Shown piece by piece: positions 1 through 7,461 of a DNA stretch of 64,000 nucleotides. Below the pieces are notes generated by a model that worked only from the letters and a program-made list of their open reading frames with translations, made no database searches and had not been told where the DNA came from. This stretch comes from Vicinamibacterales bacterium (GTDB lineage: Bacteria > Acidobacteriota > Vicinamibacteria > Vicinamibacterales > 2-12-FULL-66-21): contig DASXLB010000043.1 of the NCBI GenBank assembly GCA_036496585.1, positions 1 to 64,000 of the forward strand, in the 5' to 3' direction. The stretch's first letter is position 1. Each line of letters starts with the position of its first letter. A program made the translations under genes and the position numbers.

Positions 1-693
1 AGCCTGCTGTTAGCCAGCGCGGCGCCGACCAATGCAGTGGCGCAGGTCCTCACTCTTCCCGCATATCCATATCCCCACCCGCGGCCCCTTGAGCACGCCG
101 TTCCGGTGGCTACCGTGTCGCTCGTTGGAGACGTCGTCACACTGGAGGGTGCGCGCGTTGTACAGGACGCCTATGGCGAGCCGTTCGTCCTTGGTGCCGC
201 AACGCTGAATCTGAACACCCCGTCTCAACCCAGAGTTGTCTTCACGATGACGAACGGCACCGAGGCGCCGATTCCGTTGAGGGACGTGCTGATTTACGAG
301 AGGACGATGGTTTCTGCGCAGTCTCTTCGAGGCGTCACAGTCGGCGCCCCCTTCATGCCGGTGAGTGCGGCGGGGTGGGGGCCAGGTGGCTATTCGGAGG
401 GCGAGCAGTTGCAGCCGGGCGCAAGCCTGACCGTCGAGGTTCCGCTCTCGCCGTTTGGCACCGAATCAGCCGCCCCCAGTGGTTTCGTCGTCTTCGTCGG
501 CAGGAAATTGCCGCACGGGGATAAGTCGATGGATCCCACGGGCCGTGCGTGGATTGGGGAAACCAGAACGGCTCACGCCGACGCTTCTGGAGCGCCCGCC
601 GGCCGGGCGTGGCTTGAAGACAATCCCCTCTTCACGAGAGCCTTCCTCGCGCTGCTTTCTCAGGGGCAACTGTCGGCAAGCTCTCCTTTCTGA
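1..693 (+). CDS. Exported protein of unknown function, N-terminus cut by window edge
   Basis: The reading frame is open from the first base and ends at a TGA at 691-693, so the gene begins upstream of the window; about 230 residues are visible. The first visible residues (SLLLASAAPTNAVA) look like the end of a signal peptide, with a probable AVA-Q cleavage site, so the GTG at 37 is probably internal. The mature part is rich in valine, proline and glycine, has no cysteine and alternates short hydrophobic strands, suggesting a beta-sandwich secreted protein. I recognise no catalytic motif and no named family. The coding frame and export are well supported; the function is unknown. Confidence 0.7.
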   Translation, partial: SLLLASAAPTNAVAQVLTLPAYPYPHPRPLEHAVPVATVSLVGDVVTLEGARVVQDAYGEPFVLGAATLNLNTPSQPRVVFTMTNGTEAPIPLRDVLIYERTMVSAQSLRGVTVGAPFMPVSAAGWGPGGYSEGEQLQPGASLTVEVPLSPFGTESAAPSGFVVFVGRKLPHGDKSMDPTGRAWIGETRTAHADASGAPAGRAWLEDNPLFTRAFLALLSQGQLSASSPF

Positions 694-1087
694 CTCACAG
701 ACCCGCCGCTGATGCACTACATCGCCCAGGAATGGGTCGACCTACGCATGTCGCACACCGCGATCGCGGGCCCGGCGCACCCTGACCGCATCCGACACTT
801 CCCACTGCTCTAGAGGCGGCTAAGCCACCGCGCCGCTATTACGAGCGCGAGGCACGTTGCAACGATCAAGAGAAACCGGAACACCCTGCGCATCGAGGGC
901 ATTCTGGGCGAACTAGCGTGGCTGTGCAAACGACACAATCATTCCCGCGCCTGGCGAGGTGAGTGTTCGGTCTCCCGGTCATGCACGCGATCGATCCCGC
1001 TCTCCGCCGACGCGAGGATGATCGCGCGCACGTCGTGGCCGCCGATCGCGGATCGGCTCCTGTCGCTGTTCGTTCTGCACAACGGCG
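694..1087. other. Gene-poor stretch downstream of the truncated exported protein
   Basis: No convincing standard-length gene. A plus-strand 33-codon frame from the ATG at 712 has no ribosome binding site or recognisable composition. The only item worth keeping is the minus-strand single-span microprotein listed separately (810-902). No clear hairpin followed by a T tract was seen. Confidence 0.4.
810..902 (-). CDS. Possible single-transmembrane microprotein (30 aa)
   Basis: A minus-strand frame from ATG at 902 to TAG at 810-812 encodes 30 residues with a basic start (MPSMRRVFR), one hydrophobic segment of about 17 residues (FLLIVATCLALVIAARW) and a basic end. This matches the topology of small inner-membrane peptides. 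It is too short for codon statistics and the upstream bases give no strong Shine-Dalgarno match, so it may be chance. It sits alone between a secreted-protein gene and a zinc-ribbon gene. Confidence 0.25.
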   Translation of the reverse strand: MPSMRRVFRFLLIVATCLALVIAARWLSRL

Positions 1088-1270
1088 TTAGCTGCCGAGT
1101 ACCACACTGCGCGGGGGCGGGATCGTCAGCGTTGTCCCGCACTTGATGCACACGTAGAACAACGGAATGTTCGTCGGCGTGGTCCCGCCGACGTTCTGAA
1201 GCTTCATGCCGCCGGAGGCCCCGCAGTCGAGGCAATCGCGCTCGACGACGGGCCGATCCCTATCCGGCAT
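1088..1270 (-). CDS. Small zinc-ribbon protein
   Basis: A 60-residue protein starting at the ATG at 1270. It has two CxxC knuckles, CLDC near residue 13 and CIKC near residue 41, about 24 residues apart, the classic four-cysteine zinc-ribbon layout. The intervening part contains a glycine-rich turn and a beta-strand (PLFYVCIKCGTTLTI), as in rubredoxin-like or FmdB-like ribbons. Zinc binding is inferred from the cysteines; partner and role are unknown. It is monocistronic as far as can be seen. Two other small ribbon proteins occur near 31.3-31.8 kb but are not obviously related. Confidence 0.6.
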   Translation of the reverse strand: MPDRDRPVVERDCLDCGASGGMKLQNVGGTTPTNIPLFYVCIKCGTTLTIPPPRSVVLGS

Positions 1271-1644
1271 GGCTGGACCATATCAGCCGATCATGAACCG
1301 GCGATGACGGCAGAAACCGGCGCGGGCCGCCCGCCTCGAATCCACGGCTCGGGTCCCGTCCCGCACTGTCGCCGGCCTCGCTGGAGCGCCGGTCGTGATG
1401 ATCAGCCCGAAATGGCCGCCCAAATCATCCGAAGCGAGCTTCCACACGAGCGGCTGCCGGCCCCGCGAAAGCGGCTCTCGGGTTCCTCCCGGTCACAAGG
1501 ACCGGCGTCGCCCGGAGCGTTCGCTACCGTTGCGCCTTCCGCTTCCGCACATCGGAGAGGTGCCCGATGTCAGACAAGAAATCCGGCTTCACCTAGAACG
1601 GCTCGCAGCGAACCACCCGCCGTCGATGGCAGCGCTGCTCCAGG
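1271..1644. other. Intergenic stretch, only a mini-ORF with a strong RBS
   Basis: Between the zinc-ribbon start and the 3' end of the PEP-CTERM gene no convincing gene is seen; long plus-strand frames here are arginine/proline/serine-rich, typical of GC shadow frames. One curiosity is a GGAGAGG at 1554-1560, six bases before an ATG (1567) that opens a frame of only nine codons (MSDKKSGFT, stop 1594-1596). It could be a leader peptide or the remnant of a lost gene. Confidence 0.4.
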
Positions 1645-2343
1645 TCACCGCCGCTTTCTGCGCGCCCGGTCCACCATCACGAGCACGCCGCTGCCGAGCA
1701 GCGTCAGCGTGGCCGGCTCCGGCGTGGGACTCGCGGCTGGGTCGGCGAAGGCGTAGCTCACTGACGTACCGGCCATCATGCCCGCGCGCGGCACGAGGCC
1801 AAGCGAGGCGGTACCGCGGCCCTCGACGGGAATGGTAAACAGCAGGCTTCCCGGTGAAAACGGATTCGACGCATCTCCCTGGAACAACGACAGCGATCCG
1901 TCCATCGTGAACGGCGTGTCGAAGCCGACCGAATCCGCACTCGTCACGGTGCCCGGAGTTGCGGAGAAATTGAGCGTGCCGGACAGGAACACGCCGCTGT
2001 AGGTGACGCCGTTCACTGTCTGCTCGAACGGCCCGGTGCGAAACGGATTGGCGGACACAGTGAGCGTGTTGCTCAGATTGATCGGGTCGCCCGGCTGGAC
2101 GAAGCTGCCACCCGTCTGGCTGAACGTAATGCCGCCAAGCGAGGTCCGGGCGCCGGTGAGGTCCCACCCGAATGGCGGATCCAAGCCGGTCCACACGGCT
2201 GGCAACCAAACGCCGCCACCCGTAATGACGATGGGATCGGCGAAAGCAGCGGTCCCGGTAAACATCACCGCAGCGGCGGCGAGGGAGACGAGGACCCCGC
2301 GCGAACGGAACAAATGGAGCCGCGCCAACCACACTCTGCCCAT
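1645..2343 (-). CDS. PEP-CTERM sorting-signal exported protein
   Basis: A 232-residue exported protein. A basic N-terminus is followed by a hydrophobic signal segment (VLVSLAAAAVMFTGTAAFA, about residues 17-35) ending in an AFA-D cleavage site. The middle is rich in serine, threonine, glycine and asparagine. The C-terminus has the tripartite PEP-CTERM signal: PTPEPATL, a hydrophobic stretch, then an RARRKRR tail. In this family the tail is processed by an exosortase (EpsH/XrtA type) during export linked to exopolysaccharide; no exosortase is in this window. The ATG at 2343 is preceded by GGGAGGGT about 8 bases upstream, which supports the start. Sorting signal is clear; the biological role is not. 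Confidence 0.85.
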   Translation of the reverse strand: MGRVWLARLHLFRSRGVLVSLAAAAVMFTGTAAFADPIVITGGGVWLPAVWTGLDPPFGWDLTGARTSLGGITFSQTGGSFVQPGDPINLSNTLTVSANPFRTGPFEQTVNGVTYSGVFLSGTLNFSATPGTVTSADSVGFDTPFTMDGSLSLFQGDASNPFSPGSLLFTIPVEGRGTASLGLVPRAGMMAGTSVSYAFADPAASPTPEPATLTLLGSGVLVMVDRARRKRR

Positions 2344-2721
2344 ACCGCTGACCCTCCCACGGTCGTGGGGTCATGCCTGCAATTCAACCGCCACGGTCCA
2401 GCGCCTCAACCTCTGTCGCAATCCGCTGTCGAAGCCGAGTTGAGCGACCGCCGGGAGGTAGGCTCATGCGTCCACTCGGTTGCGCATGCGTGCCGACGGT
2501 CGGTTTCGTCTCCGCCGCTGCGGTGTCTCCATCCGCAGTTGCCTCGACGAACCAGACTATGGAAACGGCAACGCAGTCCTACATGCGTTGGCAACCACGG
2601 CCCAGACGACGAAGTGAATCGACGAGCTGGTCCTCCGCACATGGTCAGACGATTCGATATCCTCCCGGCGACCAAGAGCCGAACAACCTCGGCGAACACC
2701 AGGTGCTCCGATACCCCTCTG
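2344..2721. other. Intergenic stretch with one doubtful small ORF
   Basis: Upstream region of the PEP-CTERM gene (its Shine-Dalgarno lies just above 2343) and downstream region of the YD-repeat gene. GC is visibly lower than in the flanking genes over 2540-2720. The only candidate coding frame is the small plus-strand ORF at 2466-2750, listed separately with low confidence. No repeat or terminator was evident. Confidence 0.35.
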
Positions 2722-2750
2722 TCAATGGGAAGATGCGGGGAAGTATGTGA
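2466..2750 (+). CDS. Doubtful small exported-type ORF (94 aa)
   Basis: An ATG at 2466 is preceded by GGGAGGTAGGCTC, an excellent Shine-Dalgarno at proper distance. The first ~27 residues (MRPLGCACVPTVGFVSAAAV...) resemble a short signal peptide. The remainder is polar and low in hydrophobic residues, with no recognised motif, and the last 29 bases overlap the 3' end of the opposite-strand YD-repeat gene. Only the RBS and signal-like start argue for it; composition argues neither way. Confidence 0.22.
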   Translation: MRPLGCACVPTVGFVSAAAVSPSAVASTNQTMETATQSYMRWQPRPRRRSESTSWSSAHGQTIRYPPGDQEPNNLGEHQVLRYPSVNGKMRGSM

Positions 2751-3423
2751 TGGTCCGGAACAGATTGCCGGCGTACTGGTAGTCGTAGGCGTCTTCCGGC
2801 GCGTTTTCCCGCCTGACGAATCGCGAGGTCCAATTCTGATGTGCGTCGAGCGTGTAGGTGTAGTGCATTCTCGGGTAGGGCGGCTTCGCGTCGTGGCGCC
2901 GGTCTTCCTCGACGACGACCAGACCGCGGGTGTCCCGGGTATAAATCGTCGCGTCCAACAGCGCGCCATCGCTCCCGAGCGAGTCGGATTCGATCTGGCG
3001 ATCGGCGGCGTCGTACTTCATGCGCTCGAAGATGTCGGGCGGGCCGCCAGCCGTGTCCTTGTACCATGCCCGGCGCCCGACGAGGTTGTCGTGCGCGTCG
3101 TAGACGAACCGCTCGAGCGCCGATCCCATCTCTGATCGGAACAGCGTCTCGTCATGGCCGCGACGCTCCGGCCTGCGTTCGCGGACGAAGGCGCCCGTGT
3201 ATTCGCGGCTGACGACGAGGTTGCCGGCGGCGTCGTATTCGACCACGCCGAGTTCCCGCTCCTCGATCGCGCCGTCAGCGTTCCTGTGATTGGCCTGCCA
3301 GCGTGTCGCGACCGTCCGCACCGGTCCGACCAATTCGTCTCGCGCGCGGTCGGTTTTCGTCGGCAGCGGGGCCGCGAACGCCGACACGGCGACGACCCAC
3401 ACCAGCCACGGCAAGCGCGTCAT
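2722..3423 (-). CDS. Exported YD/RHS-like repeat protein
   Basis: A 233-residue protein. The frame stays open further upstream, but the ATG at 3423 gives a plausible signal peptide (TRLPWLVWVVAVSAFAAP). The mature part contains successive YD-type repeats: YDAAGNLVV, YDAHDNLVGRR, YDAADRQIES, then YTLDAHQNW and YDYQYAGNL. This is the spaced Y-D-x-x-G/D-N-L signature of RHS/YD repeats, which usually fold as beta-hairpin strips and bind carbohydrate. It is far too short to be a full RHS toxin shell and lacks a DPxG core junction, so a small secreted YD-repeat protein is the best description. Its function is not known. Confidence 0.7.
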   Translation of the reverse strand: MTRLPWLVWVVAVSAFAAPLPTKTDRARDELVGPVRTVATRWQANHRNADGAIEERELGVVEYDAAGNLVVSREYTGAFVRERRPERRGHDETLFRSEMGSALERFVYDAHDNLVGRRAWYKDTAGGPPDIFERMKYDAADRQIESDSLGSDGALLDATIYTRDTRGLVVVEEDRRHDAKPPYPRMHYTYTLDAHQNWTSRFVRRENAPEDAYDYQYAGNLFRTITYFPASSH

Positions 3424-3509
3424 CGCGGCACCCTGTTGACGATCATCCCCTTCCACCGCGCCTATGGTCAGCCGCTCTGGAACTCGTGTGCGCGAGTTGA
3501 CCTGACTTG

Positions 3510-3524
3510 GACTACAATCCCCGC
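3510..3524 (+). promoter_or_regulatory. Possible -10 box in a 15-mer shared with 7280-7294
   Basis: GGACTACAATCCCCG at 3510-3524 differs in one base from GGAGTACAATCCCCG at 7280-7294. Both lie upstream of plus-strand genes (3560 and 7462) and contain TACAAT, a good -10 hexamer. No proper -35 at 16-18 bases is seen for either; the TTGACC at 3497 is only 10 bases away. Confidence 0.3.
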
Positions 3525-3559
3525 GCCCTCGCCTCAGCCCATCATAAGCGGAGTCACCA

Positions 3560-3919
3560 ATGCCTATCGAAGCGACCGTCGTCGGCGCCCAAGAAGATAA
3601 GGCCGCCGCGATCATCAGTTACCTGACCTTACTCGGGTTCGTTGTCGCTCTGGTGTTGAACAACAGCAAGAAGACACCGCTCGGCGCCTACCACTTGCGT
3701 CAGACGCTCGGGTTGTGGCTGACCGCCATGGCGTGCGGGGTCGGCCAGATCGTCCTGGTCTTCATTCCGATCCTTGGCTGGCTGGCGATTTTCGCCATGT
3801 GGGGCACGCTGTTCGTGTGCTGGCTGATGGGATTGCTGGCCGCCATCAAAGGGCAGATGACGCCGATGCCGCTCGTCGGCGGCTTCTATCAAGACAAGCT
3901 CGGAACGACGTTCGACTAA
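3560..3919 (+). CDS. DUF4870/Tic20-like small membrane protein
   Basis: A 119-residue protein with a short soluble head (MPIEATVVGAQEDKAAAIISY) and three hydrophobic segments at roughly 18-34, 50-72 and 77-95. The pattern DKAAAIISYLTLLGF...YHLRQTLGL is typical of DUF4870 / chloroplast import component Tic20-like bacterial proteins, inner-membrane proteins of uncharacterised function with the conserved FHxRQ-like motif (here YHLRQ). The length is normal for the family. A GCGGAGT lies nine bases before the ATG. It is convergent with the HTTM-like gene, 24 bases apart. Confidence 0.8.
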   Translation: MPIEATVVGAQEDKAAAIISYLTLLGFVVALVLNNSKKTPLGAYHLRQTLGLWLTAMACGVGQIVLVFIPILGWLAIFAMWGTLFVCWLMGLLAAIKGQMTPMPLVGGFYQDKLGTTFD

Positions 3920-3943
3920 AATTGCGCGGCGCGGGCGATGAGA

Positions 3944-5341
3944 CTACGGATGCGGAGCTCTGGCCAAGGGTCCGCCGGCATCGCTGGACGACGCGGTCGA
4001 ATCCGGCCCGATGGTCAGCATGAATTCGAATAGCTGTATCGGCGCGTAGCGCGCCGCCATCGCCGAGCCGGCTCGTTCCGCGGCATAGTTGCGGAATACC
4101 CTGACTCGATATATCTCGGGAGCGAGGGTGCCGCGGCGGCGGTGATCGTAGAAAGCGACTCGATAGGCATGCGCATAGCCCGGCGCCCCGGGCTGATGAT
4201 ATGCGGTCAGATCACCTGCGAAGATCATCTCCCGCCGCCAGCGGAGGCTGTTGCCGAAGTACAACAGGTCGCTTCGCAGATATCCGAGACGTTCGCCTTC
4301 GAACCCCTCGAACGGAACCAACGTCTCGAGCCCTCGGTCGATCCGCGTCAGGACGGACCACCGGTCGCCCATGGTCAAATCCGTGGTGTTGAACACGTTT
4401 GGCGCAACCAACCCGGCGTAGTACAGCACGGGGTCGCCGATCCACGCCGGCAGAGAGCGGCCAATCGTCGCTCCGAGGATCGCATTGGTGAAGAACAACA
4501 GCGAGAGCACACCATAGCCCGCGGTGTAGACAATGGCCGAGAAGCCAAGGTCGTCCGGCTGCTGCGATCGGCGCTCCGAAACCACCCTGGCGTCGGCGGA
4601 CGCGAACCATCGGGCCGGGACGAAGATCACACCCCACAGCGCGAATTCGACGAACGGCAGCAGCGTCAGCTGCAAATCAAAGACTGAGCCCAGGATGAAT
4701 ATCCAGCCCCAGACGCGGACGAAGACTGCGCCCCATCGCGTGAAGACCAGGGGAATCATCGCTATCTGAAACAGTGTCTGTGCCGAGCCGACGAACATCG
4801 AGAGCGCTCGCAGCGTGCCAGGACTGGCGCGTTCCCACGCGCGAAACGCACTGTAGAACTCGCTCAGGTAGCTGTTGATGAACATGACCTCCGTCGTACG
4901 GCCCTGGACCCAGTACGGATCGCGCACGTGATAGAGCACCGCCTGGAAGCTCCAGCCCGCGTACGCAAGAAACAGAATCAGATAGACCGCTCGAAACTCG
5001 GCCGGCGACGGCGGCTGGCGCAGCCGGGGATGCACCGACAGTCTTCCGCTGTCCAACACGGCGATGCCCCCGAGAATCGGGACGAGGAGCATCGGTCCAA
5101 GATTGTAGGTGCCGGTCCAGATGGAGTACGCGGCGTGGGTCAGCATCAAGAGCGCCGCAGAGGTTCTGGGGAAGACGCCAAACACAAGTCCCCAGGAGAG
5201 AGCGAACTGCATCCAGCCACCGATCGCTTCGAGCGATCCGGGGTGCCCCATGACGACCGTCGGGTCGAAGTAGTACGCGGCGTCCCATGCGACGCTGCCG
5301 CTGCGCCAGGCCAGGAGAAGCCCGACGACGACGCGCAGCAC
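3944..5341 (-). CDS. HTTM-like polytopic membrane protein
   Basis: A protein of at least 465 residues with about eight hydrophobic segments in the first ~310 residues (for example GLLLAWRSGSVAWDAAYYF, FALSWGLVFGVF, YLILFLAYAGWSFQAVL) and a soluble C-terminal ~130 residues. Tryptophan- and tyrosine-rich helices and YWVQGRTTEVMF suit the HTTM (horizontally transferred transmembrane, vitamin K carboxylase-like) superfamily; no carboxylase activity is implied. The given start is the first standard codon (GTG at 5341), but it sits inside a hydrophobic helix with no RBS. The frame stays open to 5432, and an AAAGGGGGAG at 5431-5440 lies five bases before an in-frame ACG at 5425, so the real protein probably has ~28 more residues. 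Confidence 0.65.
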   Translation of the reverse strand: MLRVVVGLLLAWRSGSVAWDAAYYFDPTVVMGHPGSLEAIGGWMQFALSWGLVFGVFPRTSAALLMLTHAAYSIWTGTYNLGPMLLVPILGGIAVLDSGRLSVHPRLRQPPSPAEFRAVYLILFLAYAGWSFQAVLYHVRDPYWVQGRTTEVMFINSYLSEFYSAFRAWERASPGTLRALSMFVGSAQTLFQIAMIPLVFTRWGAVFVRVWGWIFILGSVFDLQLTLLPFVEFALWGVIFVPARWFASADARVVSERRSQQPDDLGFSAIVYTAGYGVLSLLFFTNAILGATIGRSLPAWIGDPVLYYAGLVAPNVFNTTDLTMGDRWSVLTRIDRGLETLVPFEGFEGERLGYLRSDLLYFGNSLRWRREMIFAGDLTAYHQPGAPGYAHAYRVAFYDHRRRGTLAPEIYRVRVFRNYAAERAGSAMAARYAPIQLFEFMLTIGPDSTASSSDAGGPLARAPHP

Positions 5342-5579
5342 GGCGACCTTGCGGGCTTCGGCTTCCGTGTCGGTGATTCGCGCGAATCCGGCGTGGTCGA
5401 GCGCTTTGGAAAGAAGGTTATCCGTGAAACTCCCCCTTTACGGTATCGGCACAGGATAGTGCGTTTCCCATTCGCGCCGGTCGCCGTTACGTCACGGCGC
5501 CAGTGCACATTCTGGGCATTGCGGGCGCCGGTTCCTGCCAATCCGGGCGGTCGGGCGCATAATGCGTCCTGGAGGCTTC

Positions 5580-6305
5580 ATGAGACGGACTGGTTACGGA
5601 TTCATTCTCGCTGGACTGATGGCATTCGGGGTCCCGCTGCTCGCACAGAAACCCGCCAACGCGCCGGCGACCGCCACGGCACAATGCACGGATGGCACCT
5701 TCTCGACAGCCAAAACCGAGCAGAACGCGTGCTCGAAGCACGGCGGGGTAAAGACGTGGTTCGGCCCAGCGGCGGCTGCGGTCAAGGACACGAAGAAGGG
5801 GGCCACCGAGACGAAGAACGCCGACAAGACGGCGGCCAAGACGATCGAGACGTCGAAGGCCGCGGCCGCGACGAGCACCGGCGCCGCGACGGGTGCGGGC
5901 CCCAAGGGTTCCACCGGCCAGTGCACCGACGGCAGCTATACCAAGGCGAAGACGCAGACGGGCGCCTGTTCGCAGCACGGCGGCGTCAAGACGTGGTTCG
6001 CGGCGGCAACGGCAGCCGCCGGTGCCGCGGCCGCGCCAGCCGCTGGCGTGGCGCCCGCGCCGGCGGTCACGCCGAAGGCCCCGCCGGTGACGCCAAAGTC
6101 TGTCCCGGTTGCCCCGGCGTCGGGCGACAAGGCCGCGGTGGCGGGCAAGGCTGCTGCCGCCGCGACCCAGACGCCAGCGGTCGCGAAGCCGGGCGACGCG
6201 CCCGCCGACGCCACCGGCAAGTGCAAGGATGGCACGTTCACCAGCTCGAAGACGCACTCCGGCGCCTGCTCGCATCACGGCGGCGTCGCGGAGTGGTTCA
6301 AGTAG
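5580..6305 (+). CDS. Exported protein with three DUF3761 repeats
   Basis: A 241-residue protein. The ATG at 5580 is chosen over one at 5562 because GGAGG lies six bases upstream of it. A signal peptide (RRTGYGFILAGLMAFGVPLLAQ) is followed by three copies of one short domain: CTDGTFSTAKTEQNACSKHG, CTDGSYTKAKTQTGACSQHG and CKDGTFTSSKTHSGACSHHG, each followed by GV and a W-F pair. This is the DUF3761 signature, with two cysteines probably forming a disulfide. The repeats are joined by alanine/proline/lysine-rich linkers. Most family members carry one copy in short secreted proteins; three in one chain suggests a multivalent periplasmic or surface protein. Its function is unknown. Confidence 0.8.
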   Translation: MRRTGYGFILAGLMAFGVPLLAQKPANAPATATAQCTDGTFSTAKTEQNACSKHGGVKTWFGPAAAAVKDTKKGATETKNADKTAAKTIETSKAAAATSTGAATGAGPKGSTGQCTDGSYTKAKTQTGACSQHGGVKTWFAAATAAAGAAAAPAAGVAPAPAVTPKAPPVTPKSVPVAPASGDKAAVAGKAAAAATQTPAVAKPGDAPADATGKCKDGTFTSSKTHSGACSHHGGVAEWFK

Positions 6306-6524
6306 AGCGAGCCGTCTCGCCCGCGCCGGCAGCGATCGCCTGCCGGCGCGGCGTCACCGAGACCGAGGGCAGCCGCCGTGGCGGCGCTTCAGAGACTCAC
6401 GTCACGAACATGGCGGAAATGAATCGCACGCGGCTCCTCGGATTTGTCAGAGCGCGGATTCTACGTGCAGCGCCGAACGCCCGAGGCTATTCCGGCGTGA
6501 AGCGAGACAGGCCTCGCCGCGCAG

Positions 6525-7025
6525 TCACGCGGTGACGCCGCCCGTGGACGTCTCGACCACGCGCTCCATCTCGACTTCGATGACGCCGTCGCGTTCGCGC
6601 ACGCATGTTCGCCCCGTGGCCCGAAAGGCGTGGCGTTCGTAAACGCGCTGAGCGCGCAGATTTCCCTGCACCACCTGCAGGCGTACCATGCGTGCACCCT
6701 CTGCGTGTGCCCACGCGATGACCTCGGCAACCAGCGCGTCCGCCGCACCAGATCCGCGCATCATCGGATGCACCCACATCGCCATCAGGTTGACGACGGC
6801 CGGGGCTGTCGCGTCGCGGGCGCAGGCGACCAGCCCGCGCGCAACCTGCCCATCGTCCAGGACGAACGTCGCGCCCGGCGACAGCCACCGACGCCAGTCC
6901 TCGACCGTACGCGCAAGCTCGCGCTCGTACGTGGATCCGAACGCGTCCGGCGCGTCGGTCAGGGCCCGCAGACGGAGCTCCCGCAGGATCGCTTCGTCAC
7001 CAATTCCGGCGCGGCGCGGCGTCAC
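6525..7025 (-). CDS. GNAT family N-acetyltransferase
   Basis: A 166-residue GNAT acetyltransferase, the usual length. It opens with VTPRRAGIGDEAILRELRL, has the early conserved helix (LTDAPDAFGSTYERE), then the acetyl-CoA-binding motif A around VHPMMRGSGAADALV (R/Q-x-x-G-x-G/A type). Motif B follows with LQVVQGNLRAQRVYERHAF, including the N-x-x-A-x-x-x-Y-E signature. The GTG at 7025 is preceded by AGGTGG at good spacing; an ATG at 7058 would add 11 arginine-rich residues. Substrate unknown; related proteins acetylate small amines or protein N-termini. Confidence 0.85.
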   Translation of the reverse strand: MTPRRAGIGDEAILRELRLRALTDAPDAFGSTYERELARTVEDWRRWLSPGATFVLDDGQVARGLVACARDATAPAVVNLMAMWVHPMMRGSGAADALVAEVIAWAHAEGARMVRLQVVQGNLRAQRVYERHAFRATGRTCVRERDGVIEVEMERVVETSTGGVTA

Positions 7026-7461
7026 GCGCCACCTGCATCCGCGCGATAGCGCTGGCATCGACGGACGGCTGCGGCGGTCGACGTCGTCGACGGGTGCGTT
7101 CGTTTCCAGTCCGCGAAGCGAGCGACCTCGAAGCGCCGCCGGAACAGAGAAGCCATATCTGGTGCGCCGGTCACGACCGGATTCTAGAGCGCAGGCCTCG
7201 GAAGGCCAAAGGGCGGATTCGAACGCGATGGCAACACAGTGCGCGCGCGAGGTCGTCCCGACCTGAACAGCACCGGAAGGAGTACAATCCCCGACTGGCT
7301 GCCTCTCGATGCCCACCCTGCCGAACCGCCTGAAGCAGTGACCCTTCGATTCGCTGTCGTCGGCGCCGCGCGGTCTCTGTGAAAGGTTGCGTCCAGCCGC
7401 CGGCCGTCGTGATCGCGTCGCCAACCGGCGTCGCGGCCCTCTGGATCCCTCGTCGCGCCCA
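7026..7461. other. Divergent intergenic region between GNAT and the module-repeat protein
   Basis: No gene could be supported. It carries the promoter-like 15-mer at 7280-7294 (GGAAGGAG followed by TACAAT) and a short inverted element around 7185-7210. A string GGATTCGAAC at 7212-7222 resembles a tRNA T-loop, but the surrounding bases do not pair as a tRNA. The plus-strand frame of the next gene is open from 7387, but the arginine-rich extension looks non-coding. Confidence 0.4.
7280..7294 (+). promoter_or_regulatory. Possible -10 box in a 15-mer shared with 3510-3524
   Basis: GGAGTACAATCCCCG, one mismatch from the sequence at 3510-3524. TACAAT (7283-7288) would serve the large module-repeat gene that starts at 7462, giving a leader of about 165 bases. 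No -35 was identified. Confidence 0.28.

Noticed and set aside
1567..1596. Nine-codon ORF with perfect Shine-Dalgarno
   Set aside because: Too short to support as a gene and with no downstream gene it could attenuate; kept only as a note in the gap entry.
3497..3518. TTGACC and TACAAT as a sigma70 promoter
   Set aside because: The hexamers are only 10 bases apart, far from the required 16-18, so they are not one promoter; only the TACAAT is kept as a candidate.
7205..7235. tRNA-like T-loop (GGATTCGAAC)
   Set aside because: Flanking bases do not form a T stem, acceptor stem or anticodon arm on either strand.
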